64,000 nucleotides of DNA from Euptelea pleiosperma. Taxonomy: Eukaryota; Streptophyta; Magnoliopsida; Ranunculales; Eupteleaceae. This document shows, piece by piece, positions 11,303 through 22,989 of the stretch. The stretch covers positions 18,669,913 to 18,733,912 of the forward strand of contig CM068547.1 of assembly GCA_035048495.1 (NCBI GenBank). Reading direction: 5' to 3'. Position numbers and translations under genes: made by a program. Each line of letters opens with the position of its first letter. Position 1 is the stretch's first letter. The notes under the pieces are model-generated. The model was not told the origin of the DNA and did no database searches. It saw only the letters and a program-made list of their open reading frames with translations.

Positions 11303-11785
11303 GGTAGTAGAGAAGACTTTTCTGATAAGAAATCACCCGAACTGCTGCTGCGGAGGTTCAAATCACCTATTGGAGAAAAAACCACCCGCGGGAAACTTGT
11401 GAATGGTTCCGAGGACCTAAAAAAGGTTCCTGGATAGGTGCGGTAGCACTAGGGAGAGGTTCTGGACTCCTCTGAGACCTGCGGCTAGGTCCAGAGGGTC
11501 TTCTCTGACCTTTTGGAAGGGGCGGCTAGGCTTGGTGGCTCTTCTCCAGGCTTCTGGAGTGGGCGGCTATGCCTGATAGCTCTTCTCCAGGCTTCTGGAA
11601 TGGGCGGCTAGGCCTGGGAGAACTACTCCAACCTTTTGGAGTGGGCGGCTAGGGTTTCAGACTCTTCTAAAGCCTGCTGCTATCCATGGGAGATGATCTC
11701 CTTCTTTGGAAAGCCCTTCGCATCGAATTTCGCAATCCCTAGGGTTCTTCAGACCCCTAGGATTGAGCCATGGTTACATAACCAT

Positions 11786-11797
11786 GCTCTGATACCA
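11786..11797 (-). promoter_or_regulatory. Primer binding site of Copia A
   Basis: The minus strand reads TGGTATCAGAGC directly next to the 5' LTR, matching the plant tRNA-Met 3' end used by many Copia elements. Confidence 0.9.
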
Positions 11798-12006
11798 TGT
11801 TGTAATCTTGGATCGTAACCAGAATAAGAGATTAGGGTTAGAGATGGAAGAGAGGAGAGGAGAAGAGAATTGGGGGAAGAGGAGAAATCGTGTAGAGCTT
11901 AGAATTGCCTACACGATTTCACCCAATATATATATTAAGTGAAGTTTTACAATATTACAAGGGCCCCTGTAGAATATAAGATATTACAAGTAGGTCCCTG
12001 ACAACA
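11798..12006 (-). repeat. 5' LTR of Copia A
   Basis: A 209-bp LTR, nearly identical to the 6821-7030 LTR, followed by target duplication GGCCC. Confidence 0.95.
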
Positions 12007-12284
12007 GGCCCAACCCAGCTATTTCGGCGTTGGGAGGGGGGCCTTTTCCAGCGGGCCCTATAGTGGGTCGTATGGGTAGGCTGTCTACTGTTTATGGGCT
12101 GGGAAGGATGGGCCACACGCGTGGAGCTCTCCGTATGCCTAGTATACCGGGTTGTGGGATCTTGGGCCCATACCCAAGTGCTCAAAGGCTGATTTCATCA
12201 CATCTTGTTGGTAATGAGTTAAGCGTCAGAACAGAGGCCGAGGAGTTACTTCCAGCACTTCCGCAAAGGCCAAACTCAACCTAA

Positions 12285-13175
12285 GTAGATGACCGTCCAT
12301 GGAAAGGTAAGGCCGTCGACCGTTTCCCATCTCCTTCTTCTTCTCCACGTCCTTCATCCCCTTGCTCTTCGCCGGTTTTACCGGTTAACGGAACCTCCCA
12401 TACCCTTGCCTCCTCTCAGGGGGAGGGAGATTTGCTAGAATTTGGTCGCGAACTGCATCAGGACGGAGCAACGCATCACCTGGTAAATTTGGTATTGGTC
12501 TTGAGGGAGAAGGGGGAGACTGCGTGTAGTACGCCAGTCAGATCGGGTGGTCAGTCTAGTCGAGGTTGCCTTAAGGAGATAGAAAAGGTTTCCAGTCTAC
12601 AGCCGAGCCTTCTGGAGTTGTCATAGGGTATCACGATGGAACTAGTCAGGAGACCGATCATCAGCAAGGCCCTAGTGCCAATTAGGGATACGGCGGGTTT
12701 TGGCGGCAACAAATACCAAATGATTGAGAGGGAGAATTTTGTCAAATGGTTAACGGAAAATATATTGGGGATAAGAGAACTATTAGGGGTCTCTTACAGA
12801 GGACATGAAGCAAAAGTCTTGAGCCTTCTTAAGTCGATCCTTAATCCTATCGGCATATTCCCTCGTTTTACTATGGATCAGCTGGTAGTTTCGAATGGAG
12901 TTGCAGTAGCCGAGTGAGATGAACTTGGGTAGATCTGTTGTCCCACTTAAGCAGGTCGAACGAGAAACCAGTAACAGAATGGCTGAAATGGAAGGGATGA
13001 AGGTAGCTAGTACAGTCGAGAAGGGGAGTATCGTTATGCCTTGCATCAGTCCTTTATCTAAGGACAAATCGGCTAAATTATCCCGCGAGCTTTAGAGGTT
13101 GGCCAGCAATCTCAATTCTGACCACGGTTCGGATAATGGTGGTCGGAGAAAAGGGCGTAGATTCATAGTTTCTTA
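12285..13175 (+). other. L1 region between ORF1 and ORF2
   Basis: This is LINE sequence between the ORF1 stop and the ORF2 start. Only short, mutually out-of-frame reading frames are present. It may be a decayed tail of a longer ORF1 product. I cannot assign a domain. Confidence 0.5.
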
Positions 13176-16100
13176 ATGGCTGACAAAATTATGACTTGGA
13201 ATGTGCGTGGTTTGGGGAACAAAGACAGAAGGGCTGTTGTGAAGAGTGTTATCAGAAGGTGGGGTGCTAAAGTGGTTAGCTTACAGGAAACGAAATTAGG
13301 AGTGATGGATGACAAGGTTATTAAGGAGCTTTGTGGTTTCAGGGAGGCCGGGTGGTTAGATCTTCCAGCTATCGGGTCCTCGGGTGGTGTTGTTATTATA
13401 TGGGATCAGAACAAGCTGCAGGTCAGCGATTCCATAGTGGGAGCTTATTCTGTGTCGGTTGTTGGTAATTGGATCGGGGATCAATCATCATGGGTTTTGT
13501 CCGGAGTGTATGGGCCGGCTGATAGAAGCTACCAGGACCATTTCCTTGAGGAATTGGATGATGTGGCAGGGCTGTGGGACCTCCCATGGTGCATCGGTGG
13601 AGATTTTAACATCATTCGTCATTGGTATGAGAAGAACACGGGCAGAAGAGACACTATTAGTATGCGCAAGTTCGGGGCTTTCATTGATCGTTACTTTTTG
13701 ATGGATCTTCTTATGAGTGGAGGCAAGTTTACGTGGACCAACAATCAGGAGAATCTGACCATGAGTAGATTGGATAGATTTCTGATTTCTGACGGTTGGG
13801 AGGATCTTTTCCCTGAAGTTATTCAGACTGTGATTCCTAGACCTGCTTCAGACCACGTGCCCCTTCTGTTGGAGTGCAATGGATTTCGTAGCCGCCCTAT
13901 TCCTTTCCGTTTTGAGAATATGTGGCTTCAGAGCTCCAATTTCAAGGAGAGAGTGGAATTGTGGTGGAACAGTTTCTGCTTTACAGGAAATGCGGGGGAG
14001 GTCTTTAGAAGGAAGCTCAAAGCTTTGAAGGAGTGGATAAAAGTCTGGAATAAGGAGGTTTTCGGGAGAGTGGACCTTAAGATGAAGTCCCTTCTTGAGG
14101 AGATATCTTTGTTTGACAGAGAGGAGGAGGATCATCCTCTGTCTTTCGAAGATCGTACCAGGAGGACAAACTTGAAAGCGGAATACCAACATCTCATCAA
14201 GTTGGATGAGATTAGTTGGAAACAGAAATCGAGAATTCGGTGGCTAAAGGAGGGGGATAACAACTCCAAATTCTTTCACAGGATGGCTAATGCGCATAGA
14301 AGAGCTAATCATATATCTCACCTCGTAATCAATGGGACTAGTATGGAAGATGACGAGAGTATCAAAAACGGGGGTGGTGGATTTTTACAAAGCGTTATAC
14401 ACTGAGCCCTCCTCCCACAGACCGTTGGTGGATGACCTCCATTTCGACCGTATCAGCATGGAAGATAGAAATTGGGGACCTTTTTTTGAAGAAGAAATTC
14501 TTAAATCCATTTCTGAGCTAGCCGAAGACAAAGCCCCTGGCCCGGATGGTTTTTCTTTGGCGTTCTATAAGGAGTGTTGGAGTGTGGTTGGGAAGGATGT
14601 CATGAATGTGGTTAAGGAATTTTTTGACGAAGGTTACTTGGATTACACGTCCAATAGTAACTTCATAGCCCTTATTTCAAAGAGACAAGGGGTTGATGAT
14701 CTCTCTGGATTCCGTCCTATCAGCTTGGTGGGGAGTGTGTACAAGATTATTTCCAAGACTCTAGCATCGAGGATCCGTAGGGTTTTGGACTCGGTGATCT
14801 CGCCTATGCAAGGTGCTTTTGTGCAAGGTAGATAGATATTGGACGGCGTCCTCATTGCAAACGAATGCATTGACTCCAGAATTAAGGCGGGAACTCCGGG
14901 CATTATGTGTAAGATTGACATGGAGAAGGCATATGATCATGTGAGTTGGAGTTTTGTAGATTATATGCTTGACAGGATGGGCTTCGGTCCCAAATGGAGA
15001 AAATGGATCTCGAAATGTATATCGTCGGCCGCTTTCTCTATTCTCATCAACGGTTCTCCGGCCGGTTATTTCCGTAGCTCTAGAGGTTTAAGGCAAGGGG
15101 ATCCGTTGTCTCCGTATTTGTTTATCGTGGTCGCCGAGGCTCTCGGGCGCATGATCTCTAGAGCTGTGGACTTGGGGGAGCTTGCTGGTTTCGATATAGG
15201 CACTGGGATCCCTCCTGTATCTCACTTGCAGTTTGCTGACGACTCTCATATTCCTAGGTAATTCTCTTTCTCAGACAAGGTTTTTGAGGGGTCTTCTTGT
15301 TTGGTTTGAAGCGGTGTCGGGACTTCGGGTCAATCTGGTCAAAAGCAAGATTTTTGGAGTGGGTACAACGAATAATATGCCCATGTTGGCCGACTGTCTG
15401 GGGTGTTCTATAGGTAGTTTGCCTACGTCTTACCTAGGCCTCCCTCTGGGGGCAGCTTATAGATCTAGAGCTATTTGGGATCTGGTGACGGAAAGGTTTG
15501 AAAGTAGACTGGCTCGATGGAAATCCAAGTACTTATCCAAAGGTGGTAAATTGGTGCTAATCAAGCACTGTCTTTCCAGCCTTCCCATATATTTCATGTC
15601 TCTCTTTTCTATGCCCAGAGGCATCGCCAGATCCCTTGAGAAGATCATGAGGAACTTTTCATGGCAGGGTAGAGATGAGGCCGGTAAGTTTCATTTGGTT
15701 AAGTGGGAGATCATTTGCCGCCCTAAGTCGCAAGGAGGTCTGGGCATCAGGAATCTCTCGGCTATGAATACAGCCTTACTGGGGAAATGGTTGTGGAGGT
15801 TTGGGGAGGAGTTATCTAGCTTATGGAGGAAGGTTATGGCTGGTAAATACGGGATCACAGGTCTGGGATGGGACGGGAGAGTAGTTTCTGCTACCTACGA
15901 CTGCGGTGTTTGGAAGGGGATTATGAAGATGCAGGGGAAGTTTCTTGAGGGGGTTCGTTATAGAGTGGGCAATGGAGACATAATTCTGTTTTGGAAGGCT
16001 CTTTGGTGCGGAGATGATACCCTCGTGGAGGACTTTCCTACGCTTTGTCAGATCTGAAGAATTGCCCTGTTTCACAATTATTTGTGCGGGAAGGGAATAA

Positions 16101-16689
16101 CATCTCTTGGAACTTTGGTTTCAGGAGGGGGCTTAATGATTGGGAAATTGAGGCTGTTTCCCGTTTGGTGCTCCGCTTACAAGATTGTTCGACATCCCCT
16201 TCCGGTTTGGACAGACGTACTTGGAAATGGTCTAAAGATGGCCGATTCTCAGTTCGGTCTTGGTACATGGCTCCTGTCTCCTTTGTATGGGGATCTAAAG
16301 TGCCATCCAGAATATCTTTTTTCTTCTGGCTCGCATCTTTGAACAAGATTTTAACGGTGGACAACTTGATAGCTAGAAAGGTCATTATCATTGATTATTG
16401 CACTATGTGCAAACATAGTGGGGAATCCGTCAATCACCTCCTCCTCCATTGTGAGCTAGCTAGAGCAGTATGGACATCTTTTCTAGCGGAGTTTGGGATA
16501 GCCTGGATCTTTCCGAGATCATTGATGCATCTCATTCCCAGTTGGATCACATCAGCTTTGTCCACTAGAGGTCGCATTCTATGGCGCTTGCTCCCTTTTG
16601 CTATTTGTTGGGGCTTATGGAAGGAGCACAACCTTAGGACCTTTGAAGGGAAGGAAGAAACAGTGGCAAATATCATCATCAACATCTAG
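13176..16689 (+). pseudogene. L1 ORF2: endonuclease, reverse transcriptase, zf-RVT
   Basis: The start ATG is at 13176 (MADKIMTWNVRGLG). The endonuclease/exonuclease/phosphatase domain (about 13190-13880) keeps WNVRG, QETK, GVYGP, GGDFN, SRLDRFL and SDH. The reverse transcriptase (about 14640-15330) keeps GFRPISL, ID(M)[16 protein letters not shown] and the catalytic FADD near 15235. The C-terminal zf-RVT (about 16230-16480) keeps WGSKVPSRISFFFW and a CxxC...H...C pattern. Defects are a frameshift near 14370, a CAG-to-TAG stop at 14836, a frameshift just after FADD near 15245 and another near 16050. The native enzyme nicks target DNA and reverse-transcribes the element RNA in place; this copy is inactive. 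Confidence 0.92.
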
Positions 16690-16773
16690 GGATTATTGTT
16701 TTTATGGTCGAAAGTGTTTCTTGAGTGTCGGGGCTTGATGTTTGAGGATTTTGTCTTCCGATGGGACTCTATC

Positions 16774-16983
16774 TGTTGTCAGGGACCTACTTGTAATATC
16801 TTATATTCTACAGGGGGCCCTTGTAATATTGTAAAACTTCACTTAATATATATATTGGGTGAAATCGTGTAGGCTATTCTAAGCTCTACACGATTTCTCC
16901 TCTTTCCCCTATTCTCTTCACCTCTCCTCTCTTCCATCTCTAACCCTAATCTCTTATCCTGGTTACGATCCAAGATTACAACA
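16774..16983 (+). repeat. 5' LTR of Copia B
   Basis: A 210-bp LTR, TGTTG...CAACA. The hairpin at 16861-16897 has 11-bp arms and the loop GGCTATTCTAAGCTC. Confidence 0.95.
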
Positions 16984-16995
16984 TGGTATCAGAGC
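16984..16995 (+). promoter_or_regulatory. Primer binding site of Copia B
   Basis: TGGTATCAGAGC immediately follows the 5' LTR. Confidence 0.92.
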
Positions 16996-17557
16996 ATGGT
17001 TATGTAACCATGGCTCAATCCTAGAGGTCTGAAGAACCCTAAGGATTGCGAAATTCGATGCGAAGGGCTTTCCAAAGAAGGAGATCATCTCCCATGGATA
17101 GCCGCAGGCTTTAGAAGAGTCTGAAACCCTAGCCGCCCACTCCAAAAGGTTGGAGAAGTTTTCCCAGGCCTAGCCGCCCACTCCAGAAGCCTGGAGAAGA
17201 GCTATCAGGCATAGCCGCTCACTCCAGAAGGCTGGAAAAGAGCCACCAAGCCTAACCGCCCCCTCCAAAAGGTCAGAGAAGACCCTCTGGACATAGCCGC
17301 AGGTCTCAGAGGAGCCCGGAACCTCTCCCTAGTGCTACCGCACCTATCCAGGAACCTTTTTAGGTCATCGGAACCATTCACAAGTTTCCCGCGAGTGGTT
17401 TTTTCTCCAATAGAAAATCTATAAAGGAGTTGTTCCGAAAAGGTCTGAATCCTGCGAGCAACGCGAGCAGGAGGCTTTAAAAATAAAAATAAGGTGATTT
17501 GCACATCCACAGCAGCAGTTTGGGTGATTTCTTATCAGAAAAGTATTATCTACTACC

Positions 17558-20500
17558 ATGAGTACATCTGAGGAGTCATCTTCTGCCAAGTCAGAGATCA
17601 TTGTTGCCCCACCCAGTCTGGGAAGTCATGGTGATCATAGCCCGGGCCTACAGATCACTACGGTGAAACTCGACGGGACCAACTACCTCGCATGGTCTCA
17701 ATTTGCCAAGATGTACATCACCGAACGAGGCAAAGCCGGCTATATCACTGGACGCATCACTGCACCTGATTCCTCTGATGCCACGTTTGAGAAGTGGGAA
17801 GCGGAAAACTCGATGGTCATGTCATGGCTGCTTCATTCATGCATCCATCGATCAGCACAGGCTTCCTCTTTCTCCCGACTGCCAAGGATATATGGGACAC
17901 GGCATCTCAGACCTACTCCCAAGATGGAAATTTTGCTAGGATGTATGAACTTCAGCAGGAGATAGCACATCTGAAGCAAGGCGATCTTCCTTTGGGATCA
18001 TACTACGCTGCGTTACGCAGCAAGTGGGAAGAGGTAGATCACTACCAGACCTACACCCCTGCATGTACCAAGGATGCTACGGAGTTCCGAAAGATGATTG
18101 TACGCGGACGCATATTCGAGTTTCTTGGCGGCTTGAACCAGAGCTATGAGCAGGTTCGAGCCAACATCTTGGGCAGAGATCCACCGCCGTCGACCATTGC
18201 ACAGGTCTACTCCTACATCCAGAGCGAGGACAGCAGGAGGAGAGCCATGAGCTCTAAGACAGATGCTGATGTTCCTTTATCTGAGAAGTCTGCCTTGGCC
18301 ACTCAGAAATTGAGCAAACCCACATCCAAGAAGGATGGGGATCTTGATGATCGTGATCGACTCAGATGTGATCACTGTGGCAAGCGTCGCCACACTCGGG
18401 AGACCTGCTGGAGTCTTCATGGTCGTCCTGCACAGTTCTCTGGGGGGAAGCAAGGCTCCTCAAAGAAGCCCTCTGGTAGCAAACATGGAACCTCAGCCGC
18501 TCATGCCACCAGCCAAGATTCCTCTGATGTGACCCCTTCCTCTGGGCAGTCCAACACCTTCTCTAGCATGGACATTGACAGGCTTCGACAATTACTTACT
18601 CAGCTTGATGGCCCTTCTCCACCTACATCATCCTTTGCTCAGACAGGTACATCCCATTCAGCCCACCATGTGTCTACGGCACCCATTGGTCCTTCCTGGA
18701 TCATTGACTCTGGTGCCTCCGATTATATGACTGGTATGCCATCCCTTTTCTCCACCTATAATATCTGCTCAGGTAAGGATAAGGTCCGCGTGGCCGATGG
18801 CACCTTCTCCTCTATCTCAGGGAACGGCACTATCTCTGCCACACCTACTTTGTCTTTATCCTCTGTACTTCATGTTCTTAAATTCACCACTAACCTGCTT
18901 TCTGTTAGCCATCTTACTAAGAGCCTAAACTGCAGTGTTACCTTTTTTCCTACTCACTGTGTTTTTCAGGACTTGGAGACGAGGCGGATGATTGGCAGTG
19001 GTCGTGAGGATGGTGGATTGTACCTGCTTGATAGCCAGCCGACTTCATATTCTGTTGCACATCAGTCTAGTGCCAATGTCAGTAGTTCTAGCGTTAATAA
19101 AGACCTGTTAATGCGATGGCATAACAGGCTAGGTCATTTACCGCTTTCAGTCATGAAGAGTCTGTTACCTCAGTTTGCGTCTATTCCATTTTTTGAGTTC
19201 AACTGTAAAACTTGTGTACTTGCAAAACAATGTCGGGTGTCTTTTCCGACCAGTAATAAAAAAAGTACGTTTCTTTTACAGCTTGTGCACTCTGATGTTT
19301 GGGGACCCAATCCCACCACTTCTATCTTTTGTTTTCGCTACTTTGTGGTTTTTGTGGATGACTATAGTCGTTACACTTGGATCTACCTTATGAAATCAAA
19401 AAATGAGGTGCATACTATCTTTCAGACCTTCCATAAAATGGTGTGCAATCAATTGGGCACCACCCTAAAAGTCCTACGCACTGACAATGGGGGGGAATAC
19501 ATGTACAGTGGCCTTGCCTCCTACTTTGAAGAGCATGGAATTCTTCATCAGACTTCATGTGCTGATACACCTCAACAGAATGGGACCGCTGAGCGAAAGC
19601 ATCGCCATGTCCTGGAGGTTGCTAGGGCACTTCTTCTTGGTACTCGGGTACCCAAGGGTTATTGGGCTGACGCTGTGTTGACAGCATCCTACTTGATAAA
19701 TCGGATGCCTTCTCGTGTCTTGGGGTCGAAGTCTCCCCTCTCAGTCCTGTTTCCTTCCTGTCCTGTGTTCTCCATTCCACCAAAGGTTTTTGGTTGTGTT
19801 TGCTATGTTCACGCCCATCACAGGAAGGACAAGTTAGATCCGAAAGCCGTTCGATGTGTGTTCCTTGGCTATTCGTCCACTCAGAAGGGATATCGGTGTT
19901 TCCATCCCTTTACCCGTCGTCGGTTTGTTTCTCTAGATGTTACCTTTTTTGAGAGTCTTCCCTTCTTCTCAGTTGATCGGACTTCTCTTCAGGGGGAGCT
20001 TGGGAGTATTGACGAGAGTCCGATACCTCCACAGGAGGAGATTCCTCAACCAGTACCTCTTGATTTGCCTGATGAGTCTCCTGTACCCTTGTCCTTATCT
20101 CCTACTGACACTGTGCCACAGGATCCGCAGCTGAAGACATATGCCAGACGACGTCAAAAAGAGAAACAGTCCACCATCTAAGCTCACTGCCAGGAAATCC
20201 AACTCGATCCAGGTAATCGTGTCCTCAGTGATCCTCATGATGATATGTCTGTTGCTCCTTCTACTATCCTTCCCATAGACATTGATGTACCTATTGCTCA
20301 TCGGAAGGGTGTTCGGAATTGTGTTACCAAGCACCCTATCTCTCACTTTGTTTCCTATCAGCAGCTCTCACCAGCCTACAGGGCATTTGCTACTTCCCTA
20401 TCCAGTGTCGCTCTGCCATCCGGTGTCTCAGATGCCCTTAGCCAGCCTCAGTGGAAAGCAGCCATGCTAGAGGAGATGGCAGCTCTAGAAAAGAATGGTA

Positions 20501-21951
20501 CTTGGGATTTGGTTCCATTGCCTAGAGGAAAGAAACCCGTGGGGTGCAAGTGGGTATATACAGTGAAATACAAAGCAGATGGAAGCATCGACAGGTACAA
20601 GGCCCGTCTCGTTGCAAAAGGGTACACACAGACTTATGGGATTGACTACCAAGAGACGTTTGCTCCTGTGGCCAAGATGAACTCAGTTCGAGTTCTGTTA
20701 TCTCTAGCCGCAAATTTTTCTTGGCCCCTCCACCAGTTGGATGTCAAGAATGCCTTCCTCCATGGTGATCTAGAGGAAGAGGTCTACATGACAGTTCCTC
20801 CGGGGTTCAGTCCGACTGGGAGTAAGGAACTTGTGTGCAGACTGAAGAAAGCCTTGTATGGGCTTAAACAGTCACCAAGGGCTTGGTTCGAGAGGTTCAG
20901 TTCCGCAGTCAAGAAGATTGGCTACTCGCAGAGTCAGGCGGACCACACTCTTTTCATTAAGAGAAGTCAAGGTTGTCTTACTGCTTTTATTGTGTATGTG
21001 GATGATATCGTGGTCATAGGAGATGACCCAGATGAGGTTTGTAAATTGAAAAAATACCTCGGCACAGAGTTCGAAATCAAGGATCTGGGAACCTTGAGAT
21101 ACTTTCTGGGCATTGAGGTTGCTAGGTCAAAGCAGGGTGTGTTCATCTCACAAAGAAAATATGTACTTGATCTCCTTCGAGAGTCAGGAAACTTGGGAGT
21201 TAAACCAGCCGATACGCCTATAGAGCAGCAACATCGGCTGAATCTTGTTGATGGGGATCCCATTGCTGATACAGGCCAGTTCCAGAGACTTGTTGGGCGT
21301 CTCATCTACCTTTCGCTGACACGACCAGATATTGCATATGCAGTCAGTGTCATCAGTCAGTTCATGCATGCCCCTCGCTCTCCACATCTTGAAGCAGCAC
21401 ACCGAGTGTTACGCTATCTTAAAGGGGCTCCAGGGAAGGGTATCCTGTTTAGTAAGAATGGACACCTGCGAGTTGAAGCTTATACAGACGCTGACTGGGC
21501 AGGTTCATTCACTGACAGACGTTCCACATCAGGGTACTGTACGTATGTGGGGGGTAATCTGGTGTCTTGGCGCAGCAAAAAGCAACCAGTTGTCGCTCGC
21601 TCCAGTGCCGAAGCAGAGTACCGTTCTATGGCTCATGGTGTATGTGAGCTTCTATGGTTGAAGACTATGCTCAGTGAGCTCGGATATCCTGTCAAAGGGT
21701 CTATGCAGCTGTATTGTGACAATAAAGCAGCCATCAGCATTGCTCATAATCCAGTTCAACACGACAGGACAAAGCACATTGAGGTAGACCGTCACTTCAT
21801 CAAAGAGAAGCTTGGTCAGGGACTTATTTGCACATCGTATGTCCATACTGCTGATCAAGTTGCAGATGTGTTAACTAAAGGTGTTACTAAAGGGATCTTA
21901 GAGCACCTGTTATCCAAGCTGGGCATGATAGATATCTTCACACCAGCTTGA
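17558..21951 (+). pseudogene. Copia B gag-pol polyprotein, nearly intact
   Basis: The Gag start is ATG 17558. A 1-bp deletion near 17838 (compared with element A) shifts the frame. From 17794 the remaining Gag, CCHC knuckle (CDHCGKRRHTRETC, near 18370), protease (WIIDSGASDYMTG, with H changed to Y), integrase (zinc-binding H..H..C..C part near 19110-19220, core near 19280-19620) and linker are open to a TAA at 20179-20181. After that stop the same frame continues from 20182 through reverse transcriptase (YVDDIVV near 20995) and RNase H to 21951. Element A has CAA where B has TAA. One frameshift and one stop are therefore the only large defects seen. Confidence 0.94.
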
Positions 21952-21958
21952 GGGGGAG

Positions 21959-22159
21959 TGTTGTCAGGGACCTACTTGTAATATCTTATATTCTACAGGG
22001 GGCCCTTGTAATATTCTAAAACTTCACTTAATATATATATTGGGTGAAATCGTGTAGAGCTTAGAATAGCCTACACGATTTCTCCTCTTTCCCCTATTCT
22101 CTTCACCTCTCCTCTCTTCCATCTCTAACCCTAATTGGTTACGATCCAAGATTACAACA
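21959..22159 (+). repeat. 3' LTR of Copia B
   Basis: A 201-bp LTR. It lacks 9 bp near the end compared with the 5' LTR, and the hairpin loop at 22057-22071 is the exact reverse complement of the 5' LTR loop. Confidence 0.95.
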
Positions 22160-22326
22160 CTATCTGTCAGAGAGACATAGCTTAGACTGGCTATTAGTTT
22201 TTTGTTTTTTGCTTTCTCTCTGTTTTCGATTTTTGCCTCGAGATGGTCATCTCGACCTCTCAAGCTTTCTTGTACCCTTTTTTTCCCCTTCTATAATATT
22301 ACACTTATCAAAAAAAAAAAAAAAAA

Positions 22327-22928
22327 GTTTTTACATTGGTTAAAACTTCTCTTCCTACTATAGTAAGAACAAAACTTGTCCTTATTTTGAGATAATTTTT
22401 CATTGTCATGTTGGGGAATTTAGCTCTTACTTTCCAATAAGTTCATCCTTCAGGCTTCATTGTCTTCCACTGATCATTATTAAGACAGGTTTGTAATCTC
22501 TAATTCTTTTTTTTTTTTTTCTTCAGTAAATGAAATTGTAAAAGGTAGCGGAAGGGGAGAACAACCCCACTATACAAGAAGAGAAAAAAAGAAAGAAGAA
22601 TGAGCTAGTGAGGAAGGCCCTTACTAACTCACAGCTACCAAGCTATACAAAGACAAAAGAGTTACGCAGACCCATATACAATCTCTTCCTTTGTAAATAA
22701 AAAAAATTCTTAAACAGAAGCTCTTGAAATCGACGAGAATGGAAGACTAATAGCATATTGTGGCTCTATTCTTCATGACCTAGAACTTATGTGTTTCTAG
22801 TGGAGTTCAGGTAAGTGAAACTTCCACGAAATTGTACATAATAGCCTATTATATTTTTATTTAGTGTTAGAAAAATGCTTGTAAGTATCAGGGCTTGGAG
22901 GTTTAATTCAAGGTGTTACGTTTAACAG
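22327..22928 (+). promoter_or_regulatory. Putative 5' region and 5'-UTR exon/intron of the YTH gene
   Basis: The stretch follows the LINE A-tail. A strong donor TTCAG|GTAAGTG at 22810/22811 and an acceptor TTTAACAG|GA ending at 22928 define a 118-bp intron that would join an untranslated exon to the ATG-bearing exon. In-frame stops upstream (TAG near 22800) fit a leader. The 22490-22720 part resembles the 3' end of a non-LTR element in antisense. No clear TATA box or start site could be assigned. Confidence 0.35.
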
Positions 22929-22944
22929 GAGTTTTGGGTAAGAG

Positions 22945-22989
22945 ATGTCTTCATCTGGAAAAATGCCCTTGGAAAGTTTCAATTTTGAG
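22945..22989 (+). CDS. YTH gene, predicted exon 1 (start)
   Basis: ATG followed by 14 codons (MSSSGKMPLESFNFE), then donor GAG|GTAAAT in phase 0. This agrees with the phase-0 start of the next exon. The peptide has no recognisable domain, so the call rests on splice phase and on the upstream UTR splice sites. Confidence 0.45.

Larger units (their letters stand above)
6821..12006 (-). mobile_element. Ty1/Copia element A, complete, minus strand
   Basis: The LTRs are 6821-7030 (3' LTR) and 11798-12006 (5' LTR). They differ by one substitution and one indel in about 209 bp, so insertion is recent. The target duplication GGCCC lies at 6816-6820 and 12007-12011. The primer site is complementary to 11786-11797, and the polypurine tract (GAGGGGGAG on minus) abuts the 3' LTR. 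Gene order is gag, protease, integrase, reverse transcriptase, RNase H, which is Copia. It is inserted in L1 ORF1 in the opposite sense and is the sister of element B. Confidence 0.97.
5252..12284 (+). pseudogene. L1 ORF1 (DUF4283-like), split by Copia A
   Basis: A single frame runs from ATG 5252 to 6820, and after removal of Copia A continues in frame from 12012 to TAA at 12282-12284. The total is 613 codons plus stop, and the length is an exact multiple of three. Internal stops occur at 5939 (TGA), 6419 (TAG) and 6797 (TAG). The segment around 5985-6110 (KRWWPALNTLP, PVPVWIRVKGLPYHLW) is the typical DUF4283 core of plant L1 ORF1 proteins, which are thought to bind element RNA. I see no CCHC knuckle. 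The continuous frame across the insertion shows that Copia A landed in a still-readable ORF1. Confidence 0.75.
16774..22159 (+). mobile_element. Ty1/Copia element B, complete, plus strand
   Basis: The LTRs are 16774-16983 and 21959-22159. The exact target duplication is CTATC (16769-16773, 22160-22164), the primer site is at 16984-16995, and the purine tract GAGGGGGAG precedes the 3' LTR. It is inserted in the 3' part of the same L1 that holds element A, and in the opposite direction. The two elements belong to one family and are nearly identical in protein sequence. The 3' LTR differs from the 5' LTR by a 9-bp deletion, a substitution and a precise inversion of a 15-nt hairpin loop. Confidence 0.97.
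5119..22325 (+). mobile_element. Full-length L1-type LINE, interrupted by two Copia elements
   Basis: An ORF1 with a DUF4283-like part and an ORF2 with endonuclease, reverse transcriptase and zf-RVT are followed by a 3' tail and a run of about 17 A ending near 22325. The candidate target duplication is AAGTTTTTACA (5108-5118, and again immediately after the A-run). Removing Copia A (6821-12006) and Copia B (16774-22159) plus one 5-bp duplication each leaves about 6.6 kb, a normal size for a plant L1. Stops and frameshifts in both ORFs show it is inactive. It ends about 600 bp upstream of the predicted first coding exon of the YTH gene. Confidence 0.85.

Noticed and set aside
6821..12006. Plus-strand ORFs inside Copia A (for example 7131-7337, 8276-8503)
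   Set aside because: They are antisense shadows of the minus-strand polyprotein.
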